A stretch of DNA of 64,000 nt from Zygnema cylindricum (taxonomy: Eukaryota > Streptophyta > Zygnematophyceae > Zygnematales > Zygnemataceae), in contig JBBHKE010001236.1 in the NCBI GenBank assembly GCA_037447655.1, forward strand, positions 135,303 through 199,302, read 5' to 3'. Below are positions 10,715-21,429 of the stretch, piece after piece. A program made the translations under genes and the position numbers. How positions within the stretch are numbered: the stretch's first letter is position 1; every line of letters starts with the position of its first letter. The notes beneath the pieces are model-generated. The model saw nothing but the letters and a program-made list of their open reading frames with translations, had not been told where the DNA came from and ran no database searches.

Positions 10715-12010
10715 ACAATATCTACCACCTAGTGTTGAACGACATATCTTGCATAGAAAAACACCCCTGTAATAGGTAACCATCCACAAGCCACGACCAC
10801 GTTGGCTTGAAAACCATGTTCGATTCAATAAGGTCTTGGGTTTGGCGTTTTTCCACCCAAAGGAAAACAGAGACATGGCCTTTAAATTGAGGTGCGCTAA
10901 TAAAAGTGTAACCATCACTTATGTCCGTACCGGCATAACTATATATTGAAAATCGGTTTGTGCGTGTAACCACCACTTGGCAATGAACAAAACATATGTC
11001 TCCATAACGTTATTCCTCAAGGCCTTCAACTTCCTCGAACTCTTCACCAGTCCTTATCATTTTGATCACCGTTATTCGTTTTTCTTTGCTCATATATTTG
11101 GTATCCCCAGCCTAAATCAATATATGATCTTAACTTATCAAATAGATGCACACCACATATCCTATACGACAACTTTCAATGCCCCATCTTTAATTTTTAG
11201 TTATTTAGAAAACTTTGTATTGTTATCTCATACCTCAATCAATTATGATTCAAACACCCTGTTTGAATGTAATTTTCTCACTCAATTATTCACAATTTGA
11301 ACTCTGTATGCTCAATATATTTAATGTAATTATTTATTTTTAAGTTGTTTTGAGTTCACGCTCACTTCTCACACTCACTTCTTTATTCAACGTTCTACGC
11401 CTATAATCTATGTTTGAATCCACTCGTTTTCCAACTCCTTTTTATCATAGCGTGTGAAGTTTACCATGGTCACTAGTACCGTAACTCTTTTTATATTTAT
11501 ATGGTTACACAATTTATCACATCTTATGAAACTATAATTCTCTTTCCAATTAGCAAATTAGTTAATTGTTGATGTTAGACCTGCTCATTTTAAAAGTCAT
11601 TAGCTATTTATATTTTGTCGGACACACTATCCTCACATACTTGCTATCATATGAACCACCCACAGGTTAATATCCTCCCAAAACTCCTCATAATGGGTTT
11701 TTTTTTATGGGCCACTAGTTTTTAGCATTTATAATGCATTTGCAAAACTTAAATTGTACCTTTAAGCTGATTTTTTTATTAATTTCACAATACATCGTGG
11801 AATCGATGTTAGCGTTAAGAAACAATAAGTGTTAAAAAGCAATCAGTGAAATTAATCCCAAATTGGGTTTAAGGGCCATTGCCAAAAATAAATGTACTCT
11901 AATTTATTCACTAACGCTAATTTGGGTACACTTTTCCCATAGTGTTGTCGGTATAACGTGTGGTCACATACATGTGAGAACAAGTTCGCTTGATTTTTAT
12001 GTGTCTTTAT
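10715..12010. other. AT-rich spacer with one unassigned reading frame
   Basis: No gene is recognisable. A frame on the - strand (10976-10722, 84 residues) has a balanced amino-acid composition, including SIYSYAGTDISDGYTFI and FLWVEKRQTQD. It could be an exon or a decayed gene fragment, but it matches no family I know. The + strand 10977-11300 is open for 107 codons but is hydrophobic and AT-driven, so it is probably chance. Confidence 0.3.
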
Positions 12011-12222
12011 TAGTGTTGGGTATCGGGTAGTTTCATATCGCGATAATTTCGATATTCGATATATCGAATATCGATCGAACAGATTCCTCGATATATCGTA
12101 CCGGGACCAACATAAATTATCGCGATATATATCGCAAAAATTGCTTGTCCGTACAATGAGAGTACGGAAAACTGTACGAAAAACTGTACGAAAAATCGTA
12201 CGGAAAATCGTACGGATATTAT

Positions 12223-12275
<53 letters not shown>

Positions 12276-12436
12276 GCGCGCGCGCCACTAAGGGGGGGGG
12301 GGGGGGGGGGGGGGGTGGATTTTGGAAAATAAAAAAGAAAAAAAAAAGCTCCTCGATCTTTGATATATCGATTATCGGGTACCTAAAATTCGATACATAT
12401 CGAATATCGGGAAGTGGTCCTCGATACCCAACACTA
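12011..12436. mobile_element. Miniature inverted-repeat element, hAT-like (TAGTGTTGGGTATCGG)
   Basis: The ends are inverted: TAGTGTTGGGTATCGG on the left, and on the right GATACCCAACACTA, its complement over the first 14 bases. Subterminal blocks rich in CGATATATCG continue the inversion. Related copies lie at 30686-31485 and 40405-41229, and the latter has an 8-bp hAT-size duplication. No coding capacity is seen. This copy carries a C-run and G-run at its centre. TATTA directly flanks the GTGTT...AACAC core on both sides, and no clear 8-bp duplication is visible. Confidence 0.75.
12224..12315. repeat. C50 run, 18-base GC spacer, G24 run (inverted homopolymer)
   Basis: Fifty consecutive C (12224-12273) are followed by AAGCGCGCGCGCCACTAA and then 24 consecutive G (12292-12315). 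The runs are complementary and could form a 24-bp G:C stem. It sits in the middle of the miniature element 12011-12436, after a short repeat of GTACGAAAAACT-like units (12150-12215). Homopolymers this long are rare and also typical of assembly trouble. Confidence 0.9.
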
Positions 12437-12566
12437 TTAACTTAAAAACAATTAGAGTTATGAGTTCTATTTTAGGTTCGAGGGTCAAAATTTAGGTGTG
12501 CCGTATTAGCATTGTTAGTAATAACGATTTATTGTAGTTTCTTACAAGTGTTTACTATACCAACAT

Positions 12567-12730
12567 CAGAGGTCACAATCTGGTAAACGAATCCGTACCC
12601 GACCGGCCGCGTCAGATCCGGAACGGATTTGGCCGCCAAATATGATATTATCCAACATTATTGTAAGTATCGCGGTGTTATGATGTCATCATAACTTTTG
12701 TACTTTTGAAACTTTCGTACAATTGATTTG
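12567..12730. mobile_element. Fragment of the CAGAGGTC hAT-like miniature element
   Basis: It starts CAGAGGTCACAATC and continues through a GATCCGGAACGGAT segment and an AACATTATTG segment, collinear with the complete element at 38791-39478. The right half is missing. Confidence 0.6.
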
Positions 12731-12876
12731 AATTGTTCTACATTTTTAAGACTACGATATTTTTAAGTTCGTACGTTTTTATTCATGATGCATCCCTCTG
12801 TAAAAGTGATGCTCCGCGAACTCAGTTCCCCGTTTTACGGCGTTGTTCAACCGGATTTTCTAAACTGAATGTGGTA

Positions 12877-13092
12877 CACCGTATACCGCTATTAGCGTTA
12901 GTAATATTTCGCCACTTAAAACATCTTTTACCCGTACACACTTGTCCGGTTTTCACATGGAGACCGCCAATGGGAAGGTGAGAATCTTGTTTTTCAATCG
13001 CAGCCGTCATATACATAATCCAACAAGTGTGTACTGAGAAAATATGTTTTAAGAGGCAAAAAAAAACTTAACACTTATAGCGACACACGGTG
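12877..13092. mobile_element. Foldback miniature element, TA-flanked
   Basis: This 216-base element has imperfect inverted arms of about 70 bases: CACCGTATACCGCTATTAGCG on the left (first 20 bases: CACCGTATACCGCTATTAGC), and on the right the complement of CACCGTGTGTCGCTATAAG. The arms share the words CTTAAAACAT and GTACACACTTGT. TA dinucleotides flank both ends. Its right end abuts the next Tc1-like element and they share a TA. Related arms recur near 23316 and 28588, and in every unit of the 13.7-14.5 kb array. Confidence 0.65.
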
Positions 13093-13094
13093 TA

Positions 13095-13693
13095 AACCGC
13101 GAATCGTAATTAGAGTAATGAAAAAATTAGAGTAAATAAACAAAAAAAGCAATTAGAGTAATGAACTCTAATTTATGTGATAGAACATTTTTACAGAGGA
13201 AGTTTACTCTAATTTATTTAAGTACTCTATATTGGGTTATGTCGACATTAATTAGCCGCGCTGAAACTATGAACACTAAATTAACTAGACGTACAAAATC
13301 TGTCAGTCTGTATAGTTTTGACGTCATTATGACGTTATTATTATTTGTCGCGCTGAATGTCAGGTAATGTTCACACTGACGACGATGCTATCGACGGACG
13401 AAAGTTATGCGAATGGCTTTTTCTCGATGTGATTGATTATTTGTTTAGAGCGATTTCATGTGCGAGCGCGATTCTATTAAATCATTATTTGTATCTTTTT
13501 ACTTATTAAGGTACAATTTTGCACTGTCGCACGTCATTCGTACTCCACACTATTTAAAACGAACCTATATTATATTTTTTTACGCTAATTAAACCTTACC
13601 TAAATTAGAATAATGAAAAAAATAGAATCATTAACTCTATTTGGCGTGATAGAGTCGAAATTTCAAGCGACCAAATTATCGTTATTTACGGTG
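13095..13693. mobile_element. Tc1/mariner-like miniature element (old copy)
   Basis: The left end AACCGCGAATCGTAATTAG matches the perfect termini of the copy at 17694-18194. The right end (ATCGTTATTTACGGTG) is a degraded version. The interior has the family's GTACAATTTTG...CACTATTTAAAAC block (13510-13560). There are no long reading frames. Confidence 0.6.
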
Positions 13694-14560
13694 TAGTGTT
13701 TAAAAAAGCAATGACTACAGTAGATCATGAATCATTATTATTGTTGATGTTTTTTTCTTCTCATAAAACAACTTTTCTAAGTACACGCTTGTCAGATTAT
13801 AGATATGAGAGGTGCAATTGAAAGCTAAGATTCTCACGATTTGCGGTCTCTATGTAATAATCGGACAAGTGTGCACGGAGAAAAAATATATTACGTGGCG
13901 AAAAAATTGTTAACACTAATAGCGATACACGTTGTAGTGTCCAAAAAAGCAACGCCTACAGTGATTGGAAAAGTACACTAGATCATGAATCATTATTATT
14001 GTTGATGTTTTTTCGTCTCGTAAAAAAACTTTTCTCCGTTCACGCTTGTCAGATTATAAAATATGACAATTGCAATTAAAAGCTAAGATTCTCGCGATTG
14101 GCGGTCTCTATATAATAATCAGACAAGTGTGCACGGAGAAAAGTTATATTACGTGGCGAAAAATTTGTAAACACTAATAGCGATACACGTTGTAGTGTCA
14201 AGAAAAGCAATGACTATAGTTATTGGAAAAGTACAGTGGATCATGGATCATTATTATTGTTGATGTTTTTTTCGTCTCGTAAAAAAAAAATTCTCCTTAC
14301 ACGCTTGCTATATTATAGATATGACAGTTGCAATTGAAAGCTAAGATTCTCACGATTGGCGATCTCTATGTAATAATCAGACAAGTGTGCACAGAGAAAA
14401 GTTATATTACGTGGCGAAAAACTGTTAACACTAATTACGATACACAGTGTACTCTCTTGAAAAGCAATGACTATATTTATTGGAAAAGTACTGTAGACCC
14501 TGGATCACTGTTAATGTTAATGTTTTTTCGTCTCTTAAAACCCATTTTTTTCGTACACGT
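13693..14560. repeat. Tandem array, ~255-base unit, 3.4 copies
   Basis: The unit recurs with spacings of 258 and 258 bases when measured on TGCAATTGAAAGCTAAG (13813, 14071, 14329), and 240-259 when measured on the unit edge. Each unit contains an inverted repeat of about 26 bases (TTCTCCGTTCACGCTTGTC and, inverted, GACAAGTGTGCACGGAGAA) around a short core. It ends in a CACTAATAGCGATACACGTT segment like the ends of the TA-flanked miniature elements. The array is cut on the right by the LTR that starts at 14561. Confidence 0.85.
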
Positions 14561-14612
14561 TGTTGAAAAGGTAATTCATTAGTTCACTTATTTTGATTTT
14601 CTTCTAGAATCG

Positions 14613-14666
<54 letters not shown>

Positions 14667-15554
14667 CAAATCATGGTTGCCTCCTTGTTGGCCAAGGTGA
14701 CAGACCGAGGCAAGAGAGAGACATAAGTAGCCTTAAACAAAAATGGATGGATCGACCAGGATTTGATCCCTGATTGTATTCGTCCATAGTAGCCGCCGTT
14801 CGTATCAATTATTATTAAAGATGTCGATACCTACGTGGAGTGTTATACGATAATAAAAATATAAAGCAAAAATGTCATTCAACAGATTGAAACGAACTAA
14901 TTCTCATGGAACTACAACGGGTTAAAGACGCACGAAATATTTTGTGCGCTGCATGATCGGACGGACGAAGATAAATGTAACATTCAATCGGACATCTCGA
15001 GTCCGCGCCGAGAGCCTGAAATGGCCCTTTTAGCGGATTACACCGAAAATGTCGCAGATTGACACGTGGTAGCATCTCTTGGGACACCTAAGAAGAAAAG
15101 AACAAAACTATGGTGTCGGTTGTGAAAGGGACACCTTTTCTATTAGTGTCATATAGAAACGGTACAAAAGGTATAGTGGCTTGTGTACTTTTGTGTACAT
15201 GTCCTTGTAGTGCACGGTCCTCCTATTGGCCGAGGGTTTAGTGGATAGGGTCTATGAGTAGGTAGTTTAAGACTTTAGCAGATTTAGGAGGTTTTAGGAT
15301 CCCTCTCTCCCAAAGACAATTTGAAATAATTGTTGATTGTGATCAACCGTAACTATCAGCTCAGTAGAGCAATTTCAGTGATTCTTTTTGCGGCGGATTA
15401 AAGGGAGTCCAATCTTCACAAGGGTGAAGCGGGTGTATGTTGATGTGTGCCCGGGTGGCAGTCATGTTTTTGTAAACTGGATTGGGTTGAGGCTATCTTA
15501 GATGCTTTATCTGAGCAGTGCATTATGTGGGACTATAGAGTCCACATTATTTCA
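14561..15554 (+). mobile_element. 5' LTR of a decayed + strand family A copy
   Basis: This LTR of about 994 bases starts TGTTGAAAAGGTAATTC and ends CACATTATTTCA, immediately before a degraded primer-binding site. It carries the GA-rich block expanded into a (GA)n run, the ATCATGGTTGCC segment and the antisense tRNA-like word near 14760 (AGGATTTGATCCCTG). It also has the GTAC-rich segment near 15165-15215 and the GTAACTATCAGCTCAG block. It is inserted in a unit of the 255-base array. Confidence 0.8.
14616..14662. repeat. (GA)n microsatellite inside the LTR
   Basis: About 23 GA dinucleotides lie in the position where other family A LTRs have a shorter GAGAGGGAGCTAGAG block, so this is a local expansion of LTR sequence. 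Confidence 0.95.
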
Positions 15555-15569
15555 GGTTATTGGCCAACC
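15555..15569 (+). other. Degraded primer-binding site, family A
   Basis: GGTTATTGGCCAACC follows the LTR terminus directly. It matches the anticodon-arm type primer site of the family at 13 of 15 positions. ATT replaces the ATG. Confidence 0.7.
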
Positions 15570-17394
15570 CTCTAGAATGCCCATATTTGATGGAACATGG
15601 TTGATTTACTAGGAAACAATGATGGAAGGGGCTCTATTTGAAAAGCACCTTCGAGGAATAGTTTTAGGAAATTAATGGGTCCTCCACTTTGTTTTAGAGA
15701 AGTTCGGTTTTTAAGATCTTTTAGACTTACCAGAGGGAAAACGAAAGTGTAAGATGAGACTGACGATGATGAAGAGACAATTACCATGGAGAGTGAGAAA
15801 GGAATGGGGAAAGAAACACCGATGGCAACAAGGGCCATAATGACTCCAACTGAACCGAAAACGAATGAAAACGATACTACAATATAGACATACAAAAATA
15901 TTGAAGCTAAACTCTTTATATTTAAGAGTTTCACTGAACCAATTGCACTTCCTCTCATCAACTTAATTAAAATTGTCGATATATTTGAGTCCCATATGAA
16001 CATATAGAGGAGAGGAACAATTCACCTGCAGCAGTTAGCAGATCAAAAGATAAAAGCCTATGTGTATAAGGGAGGAAGCATAATGGATTATGCAATGAGC
16101 TCGTTGGATTGTTTGTCGAGCTTGAAAGTGTAGGGAAGCTTGAAAAAAAAAAACATAAGGTCAATACACTAATCATGAGGCTTCCAAATGAATTTGAGAA
16201 TATAGTGAACAAGGTACAAGATTTACCAGACAATCGGTGGAACTGGATCGCAACGTGGGGATGATTTTGGTTAGGGAAACTACCAAGGACCTTTGACGAG
16301 GAAGTCCTAATATACAAGCTTTAGCAAGTGGGACAGACAATAGGAACCGTGATGAGAAGAAGCTGTACAAGAACTTTAGAGGAGGAGGAAGAGGAGTCCA
16401 ATTTTGTGGACCTGGAAAGGGACCTTCTCCATTTTTGCAAGAAATCCAGGCATTACATGGCAGATTGTACCAGGCTGGCAAAATTGAGAATTAACGATGG
16501 ATAAGCAAATTCAAGCCAAGGAGGAAAGAAGAAAACACTTGTAACGACACAAGTGAATGGTGATTAATAAGATGTGGAAAAGACACATGACGAGGAGATT
16601 GAGGAGCTTCTCCTAAATGAAAAGCTAGAGAAAATAGACATGGGGACAAAAATCATAAATAAGCAAAAGTGTGCTTTCGGAGGTATGAAAGAAACATGTG
16701 AGAATGGTTGAATCATTGAATTCGGGGCATCATGCATATGAGTCGGGACAAGAGGTGGTATACAAGGCTTAGAAAAATTTCCTTAGTAGACATATAGTAT
16801 GGGGATGGGAGAGTAGTTACCACTCGTTTAGTGGGATCAATGGATCTCAAGGTCTTAGTGGATGGAAAAGTGTCCATTATAACTACGTTAGATGTTTTGT
16901 ATATTCCCAGCTGAACAAAATTTGATCTCAACAAATGTTTTAGATGATAATGATGAGATTATAAAGATTTCGTAACAGGAAACAAATAAGGATAACAGGA
17001 ACCCATATAGGTGTATTTAGAGCTAGATTTGAGGATGAAGTTTACTTCACAACTATAAAGGGAAGTCGAGTAATGTTCCGGACTGTTCTAAAGTAAAGGA
17101 AACAAAGGAGTTTTGTATTCCTGTGTTAATGAAATGATGATATAGCATGAAAGGTTTGGACATGTGCATTTAGATAGATTAAAAGAAATGAAAAAGAAAG
17201 GAGTAGTGGATGGAAATCAGTTTGAAGATTATGAAACCTTGATGATTGCAATGGGCGCGCACAAGGCAAAATTCAAAATCTACCTATTCCCAAAATTACA
17301 ACTTTTAGAGGAGAGAAGGTTTTGGACTTAATACATACCGATGTATTGGGGCCAGCTAAAGTTCAATTAGTTGGAGAGAAAAGGTATATGTGAA
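15570..17394 (+). pseudogene. Copia family A gag, protease, pre-integrase, heavily decayed
   Basis: Reading starts PSRMPIFDGTW and shows the family Gag signatures in shifting frames. LMRLPNEFENIVNKVQDLPD lies near 16177-16230, and a zinc-knuckle remnant (LHFCKKSRHYMADC) near 16427-16470. The protease remnant near 16705-16860 keeps YGDGRVVTTRLVGSMDLKV, but its Asp-Ser-Gly site is lost. The pre-integrase lies near 17140-17260 and integrase begins near 17320. The element is cut off at about 17394, where unrelated sequence starts. No single part is intact. Confidence 0.82.
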
Positions 17395-17693
17395 TCATTT
17401 CAAAATATTGTAACAACCGGTTACAATTTCGCCGCGCTTGTGATCGTGGACCGTCATAATAAAATCAAGAATTCACACGACCATCAAAGGTTTACGGTAA
17501 CAAAACTGCGGCAACCACAAGTAAATAAAAGTGTTGCGCATATTCACTTTCGGACTTTAAGTGAGCTCCACTGGAAGAGCACACGTTGGCTTTTAACTTT
17601 GCCGCAAAATTGAAATTTAATTGCGAAGCGTTACATTGAACTTAAACGCATATTGAAGAACGATGCGAAATGAAACCTCTCAAAACTAAAGTA
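17395..17693. other. Unassigned spacer
   Basis: No coding, repeat or RNA signal was recognised between the broken copia copy and the next miniature element. Confidence 0.5.
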
Positions 17694-18194
17694 CACCGCG
17701 AATCGTAATTAGAGTAAATTACTCTAATTCGGTCGCTCAAAATTTCGACTCTATCACATGAATTAGAGTAAATGATTCTAATTTTTTCATTATTCTATAT
17801 AAGGTTAAGTTTAATTAGCGTTTTTAATTCTAATATAGGTTCGTTTTAAATCGTGTAGAGTACAGACGACCTCTGACCGTGCAAAATTGTACTTTATTAA
17901 GTAAAAAAGTACAAATAATGATTTAATACAGGCCGTTATCATGTAACTGCGTTTTAACAAACCGCGTAGTTCAAACGTCATAGTGACGATAAACTGTACG
18001 TTTTGCCAAATTCCGTACGAATACCTTATTTACAGTAGAGGATATTAGCGTGCCAAATTAGAGTACTTAAATAAATTAGAGTAAACTTCATAGTTGAAAC
18101 AGCTCTATTACATAAATTAGCGTTCATTACTCTATTTTTTTTTTTTAGTTTTTGTACTCTAATTTTTTCATTACTCTAATTACGATTCGCGGTG
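17694..18194. mobile_element. Tc1/mariner-like miniature element with perfect inverted ends
   Basis: The element is 501 bases long. Its first 25 bases (beginning CACCGCGAATCGTAATTAG) are the exact reverse complement of its last 25, and flanking TA dinucleotides (17692-17693 and 18195-18196) extend the match to 27 or more. A TA target duplication and a simple CACCG terminus suggest the Tc1/mariner group. There is no transposase. Interior words (GTACAATTTTG, TTTGTACTTTTT and CACTCTAATT runs) are shared with the copies at 13.1, 29.2, 33.6 and 39.6 kb. Confidence 0.85.
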
Positions 18195-18363
18195 TACTAT
18201 TAAGTCTTTGTACGGATAAATTTAATTGCAACGAAACAAAATAAACTGTGCACTGTAATTAAACGGGCCCGCGTAAAAAAATATCAATGAAACCAAATTA
18301 AAAAATGCGATAAAATACGAGTCGTTTTATTCATGAGACACATTTCCTGCATCTGCCTCTACT

Positions 18364-18540
18364 TCACTCTTCCTCTCCCTCTCCTCCCTCCCTCGCTCCC
18401 TCCCTCCCTCCTTCCCCCTCTCCCTTCTTTTCCTCTCCCCCCACCCCTCCTGCTTCCTCCTCTCTTCCCTTCCCCGTCCACCTCCTCATTCTTTTTCTCA
18501 CCCTCTCCCTTCCTCTCTCTCCCCTCTCCCTCTCCTTCAT
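18364..18540 (+). repeat. Polypyrimidine tract upstream of the PP2A activator gene
   Basis: An almost pure C/T stretch (CCTCCCTC and CTCTCCCT words) runs straight up to the ATG at 18541 and continues, mixed, into the first ~60 codons. Such tracts are common in plant 5' leaders and can act as core-promoter Y-patches, but no TATA box could be assigned with confidence. Confidence 0.7.
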
Positions 18541-19677
18541 ATGGCGGACCCTAACCCCTCTCCTCCCTCCTCCTCTCCTCTCTCCCAATATGGCTACAGT
18601 CTCTCTCAAAGATCTACGGATGAAATTCCTGGTGGTATGGCTCCATGGGCTCATCCTTCCTCTCTCTCTTCCTCTCTCTCTCCCTCCCCTCCCTCCTCCC
18701 CCTCCCCCACTTTCTCTCCCTCTCCCTCTCTCACACCCGTTCCTCCAATTCGCTCCGTTCCTGTCCTTTCTGGTCCGTACGATTTTAAAATACCCCAAAA
18801 AAAAATCACGAATAAATCTTCGATGGATCGGTTTTCTCGATCGGAAACTCTCTCTCTTTTTTTAGGGTTTGTGGTTTCTCTCAGCGAATCAGTAAAGGGG
18901 AAAAAATTATCCGACGATTGCCACGTGTCAGATTTTGTCGTTTCCTTAGTGGGTTTGTTGGACGTCATGGACGGTTGGATTTCCATGTGTCCTCCAGTTA
19001 CGACAGCTGTCCGTTACGGAAATCCGTCTTTTCGACAATGGCAGTTTCAGTTACAAGAGAAAGGACCGGCACTCGTGGAATCCGTACTTCCGACGGAACT
19101 GAAAACTGCACACATAGAACTGTACCTTTATTTTGCGGACAGTTTTGGGAATTCGACGAGAATCGATTACGGAACCGGACACGAAGCGAATTTTGGGGCG
19201 TTTCTTTTTTGTCTTACTCGACTAGGGTTGATTTCGTCCGATGATTTTCAAGCGGTTGTGACACGTGTCTTTGTAAGATATTTGGATTTGATGCGAAAAT
19301 TGCAAACGACCTATTGGTTGGAGCCCGCGGGAAGTCACGGAGTTTGGGGATTGGACGATTACCATTTTCTTCCTTTTATTTTTGGAGCTTCTCAATTAAT
19401 AGGGCACAAATACATGAAACCCAAGTCGATACATTCGGACGACATTCTCGAAAATTTTGGGAAGGAATATCTTTATCTTTCTTGTGTGGCTTTTGTTAAA
19501 AAAGTGAAAAAAGGTCCTCTTGCGGAACATTCTCCGATGTTAAACGACATAAGCGGAGTTCCTTCTTGGGAAAAAGTACACTCCGGGATGTTAAAAATGT
19601 ACCGCGCCGAGTGTTTGGAGAAAGTACCAATCATGCAACACTTTTTGTTTGGTTCGATCATCCCATGGCCTCTATAA
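18541..19677 (+). CDS. Serine/threonine phosphatase 2A activator (PTPA family)
   Basis: PTPA binds the PP2A catalytic subunit with Mg-ATP and converts it into its active metal-loaded form. It also has prolyl isomerase activity, and acts in cytosol and nucleus. The 378-residue frame is complete and intronless. Residues 1-75 are a Ser/Pro-rich low-complexity extension encoded by the polypyrimidine tract. The conserved domain starts at about 84 (PQKKI) and includes YGNPSFRQW (159-167), DSFGNSTRIDYGTGHEANF (200-218), WLEPAGSHGVWGLDDYHFLP (259-278) and QHFLFGS (366-372). These are the family's ATP- and peptide-binding blocks, and all appear intact. The domain length (~295) fits the family. Met1 is the first ATG, but Met33 or a later Met could be the true start. 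A stop (TAA TAA) follows. Plant orthologues usually have introns, so a retrocopy is possible. Confidence 0.93.
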   Translation: MADPNPSPPSSSPLSQYGYSLSQRSTDEIPGGMAPWAHPSSLSSSLSPSPPSSPSPTFSPSPSLTPVPPIRSVPVLSGPYDFKIPQKKITNKSSMDRFSRSETLSLFLGFVVSLSESVKGKKLSDDCHVSDFVVSLVGLLDVMDGWISMCPPVTTAVRYGNPSFRQWQFQLQEKGPALVESVLPTELKTAHIELYLYFADSFGNSTRIDYGTGHEANFGAFLFCLTRLGLISSDDFQAVVTRVFVRYLDLMRKLQTTYWLEPAGSHGVWGLDDYHFLPFIFGASQLIGHKYMKPKSIHSDDILENFGKEYLYLSCVAFVKKVKKGPLAEHSPMLNDISGVPSWEKVHSGMLKMYRAECLEKVPIMQHFLFGSIIPWPL

Positions 19678-20900
19678 TAAAGGCGACTACTTTTATTAGT
19701 AAAGAAGATTTTTGTTAAGGGGAGATTTTTGTTAAGGGAAATTTGTCGTTAAGTAGAGATATTTTTTTAGTTTTGTTTCTATATAAAATTATTGTTAAGA
19801 AGAGGTTCTTGTTGAAAAAGATGTCGGTAAAGGAAAACTTTCGGCGAAGAAGATTTTTGTCAAGGGAGGTTTTTTGTAAAATGTTTGTTTATAAGATTTT
19901 TTTGTCAGGGAATGTGGATAGAGGAAGTTGATCACAGTAATTAGGTGAATAAATCGATGAAATAATGTCGGTAAGATGATGTTTTTTTTTTTTAGGGTTA
20001 ACGGATAGAAATAAACCGACCTTACATTTTGTACAAACGAAAGTGAAACTCAAATAAAAAAGGAAAAGGAAAGGGACTTGTGCTATTTGTGTGGATTATT
20101 TTAGTTTTTAAAGTCCTATCTTCTGAATGTTGGTGCCACTTAAAAAGAAAAAATGCATAAAAAGAGAAAATAACGCATTTTAGTAGATTTTGAAATGTCG
20201 CATGCAAGTGCCTAATACGTAGCTTGAAGTTGAATTTAAAAAAGGAAGGAGGTAAAATACTTTCCAATAAAAGTATTCTAATGGTCTGTTCCTTCTGCTG
20301 TTAAGTGCCTTTTATGATCGTGTACTACTCGTTCTGGTTTTTATTAACTCGAGACTTATATTTTTTCCTCTACTGGATGGTTTTCTTTTAATTTTCAAAA
20401 TGGACTCTTTTTTTTGCAAAATGAAATTGTCCCATATTTCAAATGTCACTCAGTAGAATTTAAAATTTGTCTCTTATGGCAGAAACAGTAATTAGTGATG
20501 ATTAAGAGGTCTAAAATGTGAAAATAATTTAGGTTTTAAAGGGGATTCGTAGATTCGGTGAATTAAAGTTACGGTTTAATAACAATTAAAAGGACTCAAA
20601 TGTGAAAATTACATTTGAGTTCTTAAACCATGTGATTTAAAAGGAAAAACCCAGGTTTTCCTGTTTTTGTGAACTTTAACTCCCAGTTTTCATTAACCCT
20701 AATTTGATGAAAAGGCAGGTGTATTTTGTCTTATGTGTCAATTGTCACGCACCAGCATCCAAAGACATTTAGTATTTCCTTTCTCTTTACTTCCTGTTTA
20801 GTTTTTCTTTTGTGTCTTCTTGTTGACTTTGTTTCCCTTCTGTTATTTTCTTGCTTCTGTTTTTTCTTTTTCCCCTTCTCTCAGCAGTTTTAGTCGATCC
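19678..20900. other. AT-rich 3' flank of PTPA, no gene seen
   Basis: The first 200 bases repeat AGATTTTTGTTAAGG-like words (19705-19740, 19840-19870), probably the 3' untranslated region. The remainder is AT-rich with short chance frames only. Confidence 0.5.
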
Positions 20901-20919
20901 CTAAAAAGTTGACAAATGC

Positions 20920-21128
20920 ATAGAATCCTCTCTCCCTCTTTCCCTCTCTCCTTCTCCCTCTCTCTCTCTCCCTCTCTTCCTCTGCCCATATGTCCCTCCC
21001 CCCCTGCCCCTCTCCCCCTCTCCCTCTCTATTCCTCTTTGTCCCTCTCTCCCTCTTCCTCCCCTCCTCTCCTACTCTGTCCCCATATCTTTGTCCCTCTG
21101 TCCCTCTCTCACCGCCCATCGTTATTAG
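20920..21128. repeat. CT-rich (CTCTCCCT)n low-complexity tract
   Basis: A pyrimidine-rich stretch of about 200 bases made of TCCCTCTC words. The long frames on both strands are composition artefacts (Ser/Leu/Pro on one strand, Arg/Glu/Gly on the other). Confidence 0.85.
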
Positions 21129-21429
21129 AGAACCATTTTTTGGGCAGCCGAAAGTTTTTAACTCTGTGATGGACTGTTGTTTTTTTTTTTTTTTTTTTTA
21201 ATGTAAGCGATTGGAAGGTGACGATCTCACCCTGTGATTGTGACGCATTAATACGGTTATTCCTACAGTTGTTATTGTTGTAGTCATTATTATTTCAGTT
21301 ATTGTTATTATTATAGTAGTTATTGTATTATATATATTATTTCGTGAGCGTTTTATACCTTTTGACATCGACTCCTGCACCAACTTAAAATTCGTTCTTA
21401 CGAGCAAAGTTAAAAGTTAACCTCATTTT
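21129..21429. other. Spacer with poly-T and TTATTGTTATTA runs
   Basis: It holds a run of about 19 T at 21181-21199 and an irregular ATTATTGTT stretch at 21240-21330. No gene is seen. Confidence 0.5.

Noticed and set aside
12010-12332. Poly-Gly and poly-Pro frames
   Set aside because: They are translations of the C and G homopolymers.
13693-14560. CRISPR or rDNA spacer-like array
   Set aside because: The units are 255 bases, continuous, and built on inverted-repeat elements.
18364-18986. Gly/Arg/Glu-rich frames on the - strand
   Set aside because: They are complements of the polypyrimidine tract and of the PTPA N-terminus.
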